A stretch of 64,000 nucleotides of DNA from Pestalotiopsis fici W106-1 (lineage: Eukaryota > Ascomycota > Sordariomycetes > Amphisphaeriales > Sporocadaceae), in assembly GCF_000516985.1 (NCBI RefSeq), contig NW_006917094.1:434001-498000 (forward strand), read 5' to 3'. The notes beneath the pieces were generated by a model. The model was not told the origin of the DNA. It did no database searches and saw only the letters and a program-made list of their open reading frames with translations. This document shows positions 53,658 to 64,000 of this stretch, piece by piece; position 1 is the stretch's first letter; the number at the start of each line of letters is the position of its first letter. Position numbers and translations under genes: made by a program.

Positions 53658-54641
53658 GTTGACATGAACTCTGAGCAGAATTGTATAGTTTGTCAACCAA
53701 TTGGGGCAGGGGTTGGACAACTTAACGTAGTTGTAGAAGTTTATATCGTTCGAGAAAATGAAAAACTTGAGGCGCACAGTGGGTTGCACATGAGAAGCTA
53801 TGGTGGGGCTATTACATAGTCCGTGGAGACAGATGGGAATGCTCTGTAGATCACATGCATGTGGTGACTATCCCTTCTTATACTTTATTTGCATCAGATT
53901 GGTTGCAGATAAATATACTTGAATTGAAATCACGCTTCAAGAGATGTCTAATTGTTCTCGTTTTCAATCAAGATTCTGAGAAATTTTGAATGATATTTGG
54001 CCGCATTTCACCGTGACCCACCGGACTATAGCGCGCTGACATCATTGTACTTGGCACTTTTATAGACTCAGACAGCCGTGTGATAACCAGTGATTAGAGT
54101 TCTCACCCTTGCAATAACCGCCCACAGTCCCAACAACCTCCGATAATTCTCCAGAAGTTGTTATACACCTCCTCCAGCATTATAAACGTTAGATCGGTAC
54201 CAAGCCCCATATTTGAATCCAGTGATTTACCACGTACTCTCCCATATATTTTGTGCTGCTTAATACTGGCTGTTATAGAGGTTCTTCGCCTGGTGCCCAC
54301 ACCAGTTGCTAGAAATTTCTATAAGCCGTATTGTACCATAGAAAAAACAAGGGAAGATACCAGGCACACCAGAGCAAAGAAATATGGGGCATGTACCGAT
54401 CTAACGTATATTATGCTGGAGGAGGTGTAAATCATCATTTCGTTCACACGTTGACAAATACCTGGGGTTCCCCTTGATTGTCGCCGTATGAACCTATGAT
54501 TTGGCCGAGTGATGATTGACTAGTATAAGTACGGAATGCGCTGCTATTCACTACCGGGAAACACCAATCGCAGAAACTGTCTTGTGTTAATTTGCGCGTT
54601 TGGTGCTCAGTATTTGCTGAGCCAGAAATCTACTTAGTTAT
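53658..54641. other. Intergenic with MITE
   Basis: About 980 bp between the F-box start and the stop of the DUF6536-type gene. Contains the TA-flanked element at 54166-54427; otherwise no gene. Confidence 0.5.
54166..54427. mobile_element. 262-bp MITE with ~50-bp terminal inverted repeats and TA target duplication
   Basis: Left end CACCTCCTCCAGCATTATAA and onward matches, inverted, the right end up to 54427 (…TATGCTGGAGGAGGTG) over about 50 bp with few mismatches; the internal block GTTAGATCGGTAC is mirrored as GTACCGATCTAAC. Both ends are flanked by TA (54164-54165 and 54428-54429), the target duplication of Tc1/mariner (Fot/pogo) elements. No transposase is encoded, so this is a non-autonomous copy. 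Confidence 0.85.
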
Positions 54642-57185
54642 TCAGGCATATAGATGGCCAATCTGGATCCGGCCGACTTCTCCTGCACTAAAGCCAGCAT
54701 GCGATACCTCGTCATCCGTAGCCTTGCCATCATGAACAGAAAATTCACCCCAAAACAATTTTTCTTCCGCCAGGCATCGTTCGGCCCTTGAATTCGAGTC
54801 ATGCCCAATTGAGAACTGAGAGTCGTAGGCAGTTTCGACGTTGTACCTCATATTTGAATATAAGCCCGGGTCATTTGATTTTCCTGCCTGTCTCTCATGA
54901 CTAGTCTCAATATCTGGCGATCCAGCTTGACGTAGGGGAGGGCAGGTTGCGGCAGCCAAGGAGGCGCTGCAATTTGCAACCAATGGCATATAATTTGCTC
55001 CTTCATACCTCTTGAACCAACCCAGCGCACAGACGCCCAAGAGAAAGAGTGCCAAGATACCCAGCGATGCCAAAATTGGGCCAGAAGAGTATCCAACAGT
55101 TGAAATCAGATTATCCAGATCCTCGAGACCGTCTGGTTTATAGACCGAGACGCGAAGGACAAACAGGCTTTGCGACAGACACCAGTGTAAAACTGTGCTT
55201 ATGGTCATGAGAGGAATAGCAAATTTCCAAGGCAACTGCAAGAAATACGTTCCACGTTGTGCCGTGTGTCGTCTCGGGAAACTGACTCGGAGGCCGCGAT
55301 CACGTACGGCGTAGGAGCTAATTTCATGATGAGCAAGCATCGACGTCAGCACCGAGTTGCACGCAACATAGACATATGTTACGGCAACTTGTGGCACGTT
55401 GGCGATTAGAGTGCTCCTGACGACACCCAAGCTCTCGCCCGGTCCGGATCCTTTACCCACCGAGATTGTGGCCTGGGTGGAGGCCTGGCCAAAGTCGAGG
55501 AAGAGATAGCCATCTAAGCCAAAAGCAAAGAATAGGGCAATGAGAGCAATGATGGACAAGCCGGACGGTAGCATGTATGTCAACCATGTCACCCCAGATG
55601 GGCCAGTGTGCCAGCGTGGTGCTTTCTCCACCGCCCTCTTTCCCCGATGTGACTGTTTTCGCCTGAAGAATGGCAATGACGGCAATCGTGACGGTGAGGA
55701 CTCTCCGACTGTTTTGTTTTGCCGTTGGCTTTGTCCGCCAAGCCACTGAAGAGGCATTTCTGTTCCGAAATCCCAGAAGCCTGCCTCGGTCATGTCGTGG
55801 CCTTGTTGCCTACCGCCTTTCCGGACGAGGCGAGCTGATGCAAGACACCGCCCGGCGAATCGAGTATCGGGTTGGCGCAGATAACTTGCGATCAAATCTC
55901 CATTTGTGACGATGCGCTCCTCACCTGCGCGCCGTGGCTGGTGAGACGTTAGAACCCATGTGCATAAGAAGCAGAATACCTTGATGGCATTGGCGGCAGC
56001 AACCACATAAAGTATGGCGGGTGTGGTTCCGATACGGCATGGCCTGTCGACGGTCTCTGCGAGACATCCCGTGACAGAGGTATTGGAACTGGCGATATCT
56101 GCTAGGTACTGGTTTGATTCCAAGGTCCTCCAGCCCGAGGCGGCGGACAATGGAGTCCAGTATGAGCCGTTGTTTTCAGCGAGGCTTGAAATCTCACACA
56201 CGGTCGAAAAGGGAGATGGAAAGCCACAGACCCAGGTGTCTCCAACACCGATCGTTCCATTATCGCCATGTTCATCTGCACCAGTAGTGTGAATCCCTGC
56301 AAAGAGCAAGGTGTTTGTTTTGTTCTCAAGGTTGAACACAAGGGCGACATTGCTGTATTTTTGAAGCATCGGCGTACCATATTCCGTGATGCAATCAGAA
56401 GCCGTAAGACGAGTGACATTTGGGCCGCTCATGGCCTTGAGCCAGACATCGCTAAAGTTCTGGTGATCTCCCGTATACCACCCCTCGATAAAAAGAGGAC
56501 CATCCACGGTGGCATTGATGCCAGAATCAAAGTTGGATGTTACACCACCGACATAAAAGTCGTTCGAACTGACAGTTTGGACAATGGCCGAATTCCACAG
56601 CAAATGCAACGGAAGCGAGGTGACAGCGAGCAGAACACAGAGTACTGACCTCCGCCAATCGACGTGTGCGAGGTTCTGGAAATTTGGCACGCCGATTCGT
56701 AGCCATTGTCGTTTGCTGTGAGCAGCATCAATTTCGTCTCTGGTAGGCGATGCCAATATTTGCATGCAGTAATTTGAGCATCCCAATAAAAGAGTCGACA
56801 GAATGTTGATAATTAAATGCGTAACAAGTGAAATCGTTTTCGTTGTTTGGCAGCTTCCTTCATGAAAAGTCGAAAGGCCGTCTTCGACTACGATGCCGGC
56901 CAGATTTCGCGTCTTGTTGAGCTGGGCTATAGTTGCCAGAACCAGGTTCAGAGCAAGCACCGCTGAAGAAACGGTGATGCAGAATGCAATTCCGGTTCGC
57001 CATCCCTTCCAGTAGTCTATGAACCGATCCTTGCTTGTCTTCGCGCGATGCTTCGAAAATATGGCCAGTTTTTGTAGCCATGAACGATTGCTGCCTCGCG
57101 CGACTCGTCCCGTACCGGGCTCCTCAATCCATTGTGACCCTCCTCCTGGGATGTCAGTCAGTGGTACTGGCTCCCACTGTGGCAT
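54642..57185 (-). CDS. DUF6536-type multi-pass membrane protein
   Basis: Single exon, 847 aa. After a soluble N-terminus, the segment DYWKGWRTGIAFCITVSSAV is the conserved opening of the fungal DUF6536 family, followed by CSNYCMQILASPTRDEIDAA and WLRIGVPNFQNL, both typical. A long loop with N-glycosylation sites (residues about 220-390) lies between TM segments; a second membrane block begins near PAILYVVAAANAIKVFCFLC, and more TM helices fill the last 350 residues. Cell location is probably the plasma membrane. The family's function is not established. Confidence 0.75.
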   Translation of the reverse strand: MPQWEPVPLTDIPGGGSQWIEEPGTGRVARGSNRSWLQKLAIFSKHRAKTSKDRFIDYWKGWRTGIAFCITVSSAVLALNLVLATIAQLNKTRNLAGIVVEDGLSTFHEGSCQTTKTISLVTHLIINILSTLLLGCSNYCMQILASPTRDEIDAAHSKRQWLRIGVPNFQNLAHVDWRRSVLCVLLAVTSLPLHLLWNSAIVQTVSSNDFYVGGVTSNFDSGINATVDGPLFIEGWYTGDHQNFSDVWLKAMSGPNVTRLTASDCITEYGTPMLQKYSNVALVFNLENKTNTLLFAGIHTTGADEHGDNGTIGVGDTWVCGFPSPFSTVCEISSLAENNGSYWTPLSAASGWRTLESNQYLADIASSNTSVTGCLAETVDRPCRIGTTPAILYVVAAANAIKVFCFLCTWVLTSHQPRRAGEERIVTNGDLIASYLRQPDTRFAGRCLASARLVRKGGRQQGHDMTEAGFWDFGTEMPLQWLGGQSQRQNKTVGESSPSRLPSLPFFRRKQSHRGKRAVEKAPRWHTGPSGVTWLTYMLPSGLSIIALIALFFAFGLDGYLFLDFGQASTQATISVGKGSGPGESLGVVRSTLIANVPQVAVTYVYVACNSVLTSMLAHHEISSYAVRDRGLRVSFPRRHTAQRGTYFLQLPWKFAIPLMTISTVLHWCLSQSLFVLRVSVYKPDGLEDLDNLISTVGYSSGPILASLGILALFLLGVCALGWFKRYEGANYMPLVANCSASLAAATCPPLRQAGSPDIETSHERQAGKSNDPGLYSNMRYNVETAYDSQFSIGHDSNSRAERCLAEEKLFWGEFSVHDGKATDDEVSHAGFSAGEVGRIQIGHLYA

Positions 57186-58744
57186 GGCGAGTTCGATGCA
57201 TTCGCAAAGCGTGGGGAGACGAGAACGGAATCAACCACAATGAAGCACAAATTCAACGACGAGGCTCTTGGAGTTCTTTAAGAGCAAGAATTCTTCCAGG
57301 GAAATGTTTTCTACAAAAAAGGCGACTTTGACAAGCAGCTGACGCTCTGAAAAGACCCCTGTTAGAGGCTCCCTACTTGGATCCTTCGCGTCTTTTCATG
57401 TCGATCCCCGCCCCCAAAGGAGGCGCTGTCGTCGAGTCGAGTCGGCGCTCCCAGCAATCAGGAAGCGGGCCCAAGGCCCAAGCGAGCTGAACTAATAGGA
57501 AGAAAAAGATGGCAAGGTACATACGGTGAAAGGAGGCTAATTTCGCAAGTCAATGGCTTGGCAGGACTCAAGAATCTTGCCCAAGGTATGAGAGATCCAA
57601 GATTTTGGTATTCCGGTCGTGATCGTATGAAACCTGAGAGGGAGAAGGAGTATTATTCTCATTCTACGGAAAGGCTAACTTGAGAAGTTTCAAGCTAATT
57701 TAGAACCCTCGTTGGCGGAGGTTGTTCTTTCTGCACAGGTAAACCACTGAAGTGCACTGGATTAAGCTTAACTTCTAGCATTGCAACGTTAGATTTAGTG
57801 ACCTATTTTGGGCTTTCCAGCACCTCAATTCCCCACAACCAATACGTACGGCCATGCACTGGGTAAGCTCGATTGCAGCCACTTCTCGCCTCATGGGTTT
57901 CACGATTATGCAAATTGCACTTTGGGCATCTCGATGTGCACCAACCACGACATCATGCAATCTCTGCGCTGGAAAGCGAAGCCGCCTGTGCAGTCCTTCT
58001 GCCAAGAAGTGTTTCTTTTTCTGTAGGCAGCAGAAATAAATGTAGAAATTCATTTGCATTCCGCGGTACCACGAGACCAAGAAGTCCTGTCTAGTGGAGC
58101 CAGCACAGACATAATCTCAAGGGTGACGTTAATATGCACTTCACAATCAAGGCCGGTCTGATTTAAACACACCAGGAGACCAAGCCTCAGCCTCGTTCCT
58201 TTTGTTCACGAGAGAGCTTGACGAACATCTCAAAACATCCCGTTGCTAACAGGTTATGTCTCGCTAGACCTATAAGCTCATAATTATTATTGCTACTTGA
58301 AGTTTAATGTTAATCTATTATATAGGTAATTGACCCACAAGAGCATAACCATCTTGCCAAACCATGACCAAATCTTCAGGAGAAAAACCATATACGAATG
58401 TAGTGAGCCGTTTGGGGGCTTTTGTCCGGTTTTTTTTTTTAAACTTGTCGTAGTCGCTCGAGATCCAGGCATAGGTTACACTATCTCAGGCAGCCTTTCT
58501 GCAAGGAGGGGAAAGGAGAGGAAAAGAAAAGAAAACATAGTGAGGGGTTGCAACCAATGCCGGCTCATTGGCGGGAGCCTCGCCAGTAAAGGTACACGAA
58601 GACTTTTTCAAGGATCACTATTAAGTCGCAAGCAGAAACTGTTATTCACACGAATTCTGGAACTTCTTATACAGGTAGTAAATGCTCTCCATTTTTCAAA
58701 TCTAAGTAATGTTGTAGCCATAAATTGAATGGGCAAACACAACC
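57186..58744. other. Intergenic, divergent promoter region
   Basis: About 1.56 kb between the DUF6536-type start and the HET gene start. Short overlapping ORFs without domains; a T-run at about 58431-58441. No gene supported. Confidence 0.45.
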
Positions 58745-60058
58745 ATGTCGGCGACATTTCTCTCTCCACCGTTCAACTACCAGTCTCGCATAGACTCCGC
58801 CTGGCTTCGGCTGCTTCAACCCATCGAAATCTCCCAAAAAAGACTCTCTTTCAGAATCATCCAGCTACGGAGAACAGCGGTGCCAGATTACACTGCCGTG
58901 TCGTATACTTGGGGGGATCAGTCACCATCCGAGGTCATCTATTTGAATGGCCAGAAATTCAACGTCCGGCCCAACCTCTGGTCATGCCTCTACTACCTGG
59001 GTCGAGCCCAGCAGACATCGCCCGTCGGTTATCTCTGGGTTGATGCGATTTGTATCAACCAGAGCGATGATGTCGAGAAGACAGCACAGGTCCGTGTTAT
59101 GGACCAAACATACCGCGATGCAGCATTCGTCTCGATTTGGCTTGGTCTAGTTAGCCTGCCCGACCATGTTACGGTTGAGAACATCAACAACGCTCCAATT
59201 AAGACATTGGATACGGACTTGTTCGACTGGCAAGATTCAATGATTGATGTTTCCAATCGCTCGTATTGGTCGCGAGTCTGGGTGATACAAGAGTTCCTTC
59301 TGGCCCGCCACATTAGGCTGCATTGCAGCAACTGGAGCATCGACGGCGACGAATTCAGTGATATACTTTGCCGGGAGGCGGGAATCGACCATTTGTCTGA
59401 TGATCCTCTCCCCAAAGCCTCCCGACAAGCGCGGTCAAACATTGATGCACACGGTGCACTCCCACTGATTCTTGGTCGGCATGTGGATAAGCACCCAGAC
59501 TTCCTCCAACCGCTTCATCGTCTGATTACTGAGCATCGCAAGTCAATGTGCGGCGACCCGAGGGACAAGGTGTTTGGTCTCCTTGGCCTTGTCACTATGG
59601 ATGAAAGGAAACTCCTTGAATGATATTTCCCAAACTATGAGCTGTCCAAAGATCACGTCCTAATCATCACCTTGGCCCATCTTACCCAATTTGGCCCTTT
59701 GGTGTCGTCGCTCAGGGATCAAGAGACCATCACACCACGGTCTGATGATTTATTTGAAGGACTTGGCGTAGGCTCTCTTGCCCAGAGAAAACGACTTCTC
59801 CATCGATCCTCCAAGCTTGATTACGTTGGGCAGTTCTCAAGCGAACAATTGTCACGGATCCTCGAGTCCCAAGATGAGTTGGAGCCATATGAGGCGAGTG
59901 TGGAGCCCGATGAAGAAGCCGGTATCGATGCTCCGTGGGCCGGTGAGGCCCGGTTGAGAGCAATGGAAGCTTGGTCCAATACTGTCACCGGAACTATCAC
60001 TCTCGTGATCATTGGCTTGGTCCTTGGTTACTTCAATTATGTCAAGGAATGGAAGTGA
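58745..60058 (+). pseudogene. HET-domain protein interrupted by one stop codon
   Basis: One continuous frame of 438 codons broken only by TGA at 59621-59623 (codon 293). Before it: LRRTAVPDYTAVSYTWGDQS, then GYLWVDAICINQSDDVEKTA and YRDAAFVSIWLG, the three hallmark HET blocks, and CGDPRDKVFGLLGLV, the conserved end of the domain. After the stop the frame continues in the expected way with YFPNYELSKDHVLIITLAHL and ends with a transmembrane helix (TGTITLVIIGLVLGYFNYV). A CGA-to-TGA change would explain the lesion. If translated to the stop, a 292-aa HET-only protein results. HET proteins drive heterokaryon incompatibility and cell death in fungi. Confidence 0.75.
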
Positions 60059-60569
60059 TTGCGTCGTTTCACAGGGTTCATGATACATGAAGAGGATCTT
60101 GAGAGATGGAGCATCAAAGATAGCATCTTGACTTGTTACTCACCAGGTCTGGTTTCTCGTATATGTGATTATGGCAACCTAGGGCAATGCAATGTGGCCT
60201 TCAACCATGGCTCGATAATTTAACTACTTGACGTTTAGGCGGAATCTGCAAGGACAGGTAGAATTGCTTGAACGCAACCGACGTGGGCTTGGGTGCACTC
60301 AGACAGGATTCGCAATTGAAGTAAAAGCATTATCGTGGTAGAAATACATATTAGACAAATTATCGCACGCCCGCAACTCCGTAACTATGATTACCTATGC
60401 CGTCCTAACAATTGATCCCATCATAACAAGTTCGTGTCATAAGTCTCATTTGATGACATGATAGCATACTAGGGAGTGAAACATTCGCCCCAAACGCCGG
60501 CTGATGTGAACATGATCGAACAAGCTGGAAACAAGGACTTCTCATCATCATTGGCAAAATGCAAAATGC
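60059..60569. other. Intergenic between convergent genes
   Basis: About 510 bp; AT-rich 3' flanks of the HET locus and the MFS gene. No gene seen. Confidence 0.45.
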
Positions 60570-62484
60570 TCAACCTTGCGTGCCGTACTCGGCAGAATTT
60601 TCGCGAATCAACGGCATGCGCTCCAGAGCGGGAGCATCCTCGTGGTGAACTTCAACTTCAAAGTCCCTACCCTTGATGTAGACATAGCTGGTGATTGCTA
60701 TGCCTATTATCGTACCCAGCACGCCCATGACAGCATTGATAGGGGTAGGATCACCATTTAGAGGTCCATGCGTGAGGGCATCAAGTCCAGACTGACTAAA
60801 ATTCACCAGCCCACTAAGGCAGGTGATCATACCGTATACACGACCGAATGTGGCAAAGCCAAACACCTTGGTGGCATAGTCACTAAGTAATGTTAGCGTG
60901 ACTGGGATGATATCGTAACAGGATGCACCTATACTTACGATACAGCCGAGTAGTAAAGCGGGCGAAACAGAACGAAACTGATCACAGTCGCATAGCCGGC
61001 CCAGACAAACGGTAGGCAGTTCAGAACTCCGATCAACGCAATATAGCCGGTGAGGACAGCAAGGACAGTGGCGACACTCATGTTATTGAGTAGCATGCCA
61101 ATGAAGGGAGTAGCGGCGATACCGCCAACGGGCAAGGCAATGTCGAAAAAGTCATTGATTGCCACAGCGTACTCTTCCGAGCTCAGCATGTAGCGGTATT
61201 GGGCACGGATGGTGGCGATGAAGTAGTTCATTCTGAGCATCTGCAGTACCGTTAGAAGGAGGATGAGAATGAACCAAGGGGTAAGCATTTGCTTGTGGGC
61301 AGGAAGGCCGTGGAGCACGCCCCAGACGCCGCTGACCACGTGTCGCTCCTCCTGAATCTGCGCTCTCTCTTCTCTCTGGTCAGCGTCTCCAATGAGATCC
61401 TCGAGACGATCCAGCTTGGCTTGGCGGGTATCAGCACGGTGGCTGCGAACCCGTTCCAATTCTCCGTCGCTCAGTTCTTGGTCCGAATCATGCATATCCC
61501 GCATGGTGTCTTGTGCTTTCTCAATCTTGTGCTCCAGCTCTGGTGTTGTATGATACTCGCCCTTGGGCATCAAGGCAAACTCTCCAATGAGCATGATCAC
61601 GGCCACTCCAATGTAGGCAAAGAAGAATTGCGATGGCTCAAACCGATGGCTGGTAGCTTCCCAGGCCAGCCGATAAAACAGAAAGACGGCAGCAGAAGCG
61701 TCAAACGCGCCAGTGATTACAGCCACGACAAGTCCGCTGTGTTTGGGAAACGCGTTGGCGAGTTGGAAACTAGGCACAAAGAGGAATGTTCCACCCAAGG
61801 CCAGAAAGATATTGCCCACTAGATAACCATCAAACTCGGGAATGGCGAATGCATAGCCCATCAGCAAACAACCGACAATGATGAAGAGGGAAGAAGCAAT
61901 GTAGCAGACTCGCCGCCCGAATCGATCCAAGGATGCACCAGCAAACAGGGACGAAACGTTGGTAGTGATGGAGGCCGCAACGAAGAACAGGTTGAGACGG
62001 AGATCCTGCTCCGTGCAAGGCACCTCAAAGGGGTCTTGATCATCTTCGGTCGCATTGGTTGAAGAGCATAGTTCTCTATAGACGCCTTCTGCTATAAGAA
62101 CTGGCTTCAGAGAGGCATAGCCAAAGACGATACCGGAAGCAAGGCAGCAAATAAGGACAGCGAAAGCAACCTGGACTGTTTGTTTCGAGTTAGTCGAAGT
62201 TTTTTTTTTTTTTTGGCCCTGGATTGGAGCGCCAATATGAATGGTCTCGGAAAATGATTGTAAAGCGACTTACCTATACGCCTAGCTGGGGAGATCTTGT
62301 ACGCGGCAATGTGCGGAACAGGATCAACGACTTCAACAAAGGCCAGGGGATCGGTGGGCGCAAAAGCGTCGAAGCTCAATCGACGCCACCGCGGCTCGCT
62401 CCGGACATCGCAATCATCATCATCTAGGAATGGACTTTCTCGGTCGACGCCCTCGAATGCGGTAACATGCTGGGCGAGAGACAT
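60570..62484 (-). CDS. MFS transporter, Fmp42/SLC43-like, three exons
   Basis: Exons 62484-62274, 62175-60939 and 60882-60570; 586 aa. The first splice makes RRI-VQVAFAVLICCLASGIVFG (TM1), and the loop after TM1 ends in PCTEQDLRLNLFFVAASITT, typical of the Fmp42/LAT-like branch of the MFS. GASLDRFGRRVCYIASSLF is the MFS loop motif. A long charged central loop (EHKIEKAQDTMRDMHDSDQE and onward) separates the halves. The last exon adds the final helices and an acidic tail. In yeast Fmp42 is a vacuolar or mitochondrial-fraction protein of unclear substrate; animal relatives carry large neutral amino acids. Intron 1 contains a 14-nt A-run (coding strand). Confidence 0.85.
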
Positions 62485-64000
62485 TGACTCTTGTTGAGAA
62501 GAGGAGTTATATGATTGGGCGGGAAAATAGGAAAGGCAAAAAAAATGAAGAGTCGCGATTGGGCGAGTTGCGGGAACTTAGCGTTGACGCGATGCGAAAC
62601 CCAGATGTTGCAATCGATGCTAACCTAGAAGCTGCTCAAGGTCGAAGCGAAAACATGGAGAGGAAAGGGAAAAAAGCGGGCAGCCGAGTCTGCTTTATTC
62701 TAGGAAAATAAGGGCATGTTTAACTGGTGGCAGGAAACCCGAGGACAAGAGTGAGAAAAAAAAAAATAAACAAGACGACTCCATCGTCCCACGGAAGATT
62801 CCCGATAACGGATGAAATGTACGGAAAGTTGCAAGTTTGGCGAACACATGCAGGTAGCCAGGTTGGCCCAGTGCTGCACGAGGATCGTCTTGTCGTAGAC
62901 TCGTAGTAAGGGAAACTTCCCACGAGCTTCACCGATTCGCATTATCCGTGGAACATGAAAAGCGAAATGACAACGCGTGACGTAAGAAGAGCGCTAAGGC
63001 CTCTGAACCGATAGCGACAGTTCTAGGCCTTTGGGGGGGCTGCCTTTTAGGTGGTAGCACTGGTGGATAGTGAGATTCCTGGACCCGGTCGCTGGAAAAC
63101 CATGGTAATTTGCAGAAAACACGCCAGTCAGACATGTTAGTGGAAGCGCCCCCTCCTCCCCTGGCGCTGCGCTCGTGCTATGCGTCTATCCAGGTCAGCT
63201 AGACTATGCATTTTCCAGATCATCACCTGCCTCCCTCCTAATGCGATTCCAGCGTTATCGGACAAGTACCTGGCAACAGCTTTTGGATGGAGAATCTACT
63301 GTTTGTGCGTTGTGCTTTACCTGGGCAATTGGAGGTTGCACGACACACGAAGAACCCAAACCCGGTCCCAAGCTGGAGTCATCTGTAAAAGAGACCAAGA
63401 CAGCCAACAAACGTGATGAATCCTATACCTTCACCAAAAGACACGGCAATCCAATGAGAGTTTCGAAGTGAGTCCAAGTGGGGCTTGTCTTGACAAACGG
63501 GAAAAAAAAACAAGATGGGAACCCTGCCAAAGTTAATTGGCTGGCAGAGTTGCACAATCAAGTCCATGCACAAATGCCAAAGACACTAAGAAAAGGCCAT
63601 TAGTAGTGTAGTAGGTATAGCATAATGGAAATCAACAGTCCATTCATCTTGCGAGGTTCGTCTGAAGAGAAAATTGCTAGCCGGTACTATTTTAGTGGCT
63701 ACCGAAATGCGGCTCTAATAACCAACGCAAGCTAAATTCGTCCTTGCGTACTAAAGTGCTCGGTGCTTTGGCGTCTATCTTCTATTTCTTTAAAGTCCAG
63801 AAATCTCGGGTCCACATTCCGAGTCTCAAGCTGTTTGTCCTCTACATGAATAACCAAGAAGCAAAGCAGAGACCTTTCCTCACAACACCAACACCTGCCG
63901 CTCTCACTGTTTGCTCACTCCACTATTTGGGTATATGCACGTCTCGAACCCACAAGATCAGTCCCCAGTTGAGAGCCGCCAATATCGTGATGACCCAGAA
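62485..64000. other. Intergenic to window end
   Basis: About 1.5 kb upstream of the MFS gene. Small ORFs on both strands, no domain recognised; A-rich runs near 62756-62768 and 63502-63510. Any gene whose start lies beyond 64000 cannot be judged. Confidence 0.45.

Overview
The window reads as a nuclear contig of a filamentous ascomycete. It has single-copy eukaryotic genes on both strands and short introns of about 45-200 nt with GT(A/G)NGT donors and CTAAC/CTGAC-type branch sites. It also has Zn2Cys6 and HET-domain genes, a fungal vacuolar membrane protease and the fungal mitochondrial release factor. The gene content fits Sordariomycetes, perhaps Hypocreales, but I cannot fix the species from sequence alone. 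About 25 protein-coding loci can be supported; exon structures below were worked out by joining reading frames at splice signals.

Layout. 1-6.97 kb: a decayed LamB/YcsF (5-oxoprolinase subunit A-like) gene at the edge, an amino-acid permease, a saccharopine-dehydrogenase-like oxidoreductase and a membrane-anchored pepsin-fold protein that seems to lack its first catalytic Asp. 7-11.1 kb: a gene-poor stretch with coding relics, including a decayed retrotransposon RNase H segment. 11.1-15.1 kb: a sulfatase and a Ser/Thr-rich surface-protein candidate. 15.2-28.0 kb: a compact cluster of a Zn2Cys6 regulator, an MCT-type MFS transporter, an FAD monooxygenase, a 2OG-Fe(II) dioxygenase, an AsaB/GA4-desaturase-like oxygenase, a secreted SRPBCC-fold protein and a cytochrome P450. 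No PKS, NRPS, terpene synthase or DMATS backbone gene is present in the window. 28.2-30.9 kb: a C2H2 protein and a PRELI/Ups-family protein. 31-36.7 kb: an AT-rich, repeat-rich island with an apparently intact stand-alone RNase H gene, a microsatellite and an orphan gene with a Ulp1-like His/Cys pattern. 38-45 kb: a serine carboxypeptidase, mitochondrial release factor 1, a DJ-1/PfpI gene interrupted by one stop codon, a small Cys-rich relic and an SDR. 46-57.2 kb: an orphan two-exon gene, the vacuolar membrane protease, an F-box protein, a 262-bp TA-flanked MITE and a DUF6536-type membrane protein. 58.7-62.5 kb: a HET-domain gene interrupted by one stop codon and an Fmp42-like MFS protein. 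The last 1.5 kb holds no recognisable gene.

How the genes may work together: the 15-28 kb block looks like a co-regulated oxidative pathway. It has divergent promoters between regulator and transporter and between the two non-heme oxygenases, and four different oxygenase types. Its product or substrate is unknown. The other genes are mostly unrelated housekeeping, secretory or recognition functions. Three loci (LamB/YcsF, DJ-1-like, HET) carry disabling changes, and two of these are single C:G-to-T:A-type nonsense changes. The most unusual non-coding structure is a perfect 42-bp palindrome at 25373-25414 between exact 11-bp direct repeats.
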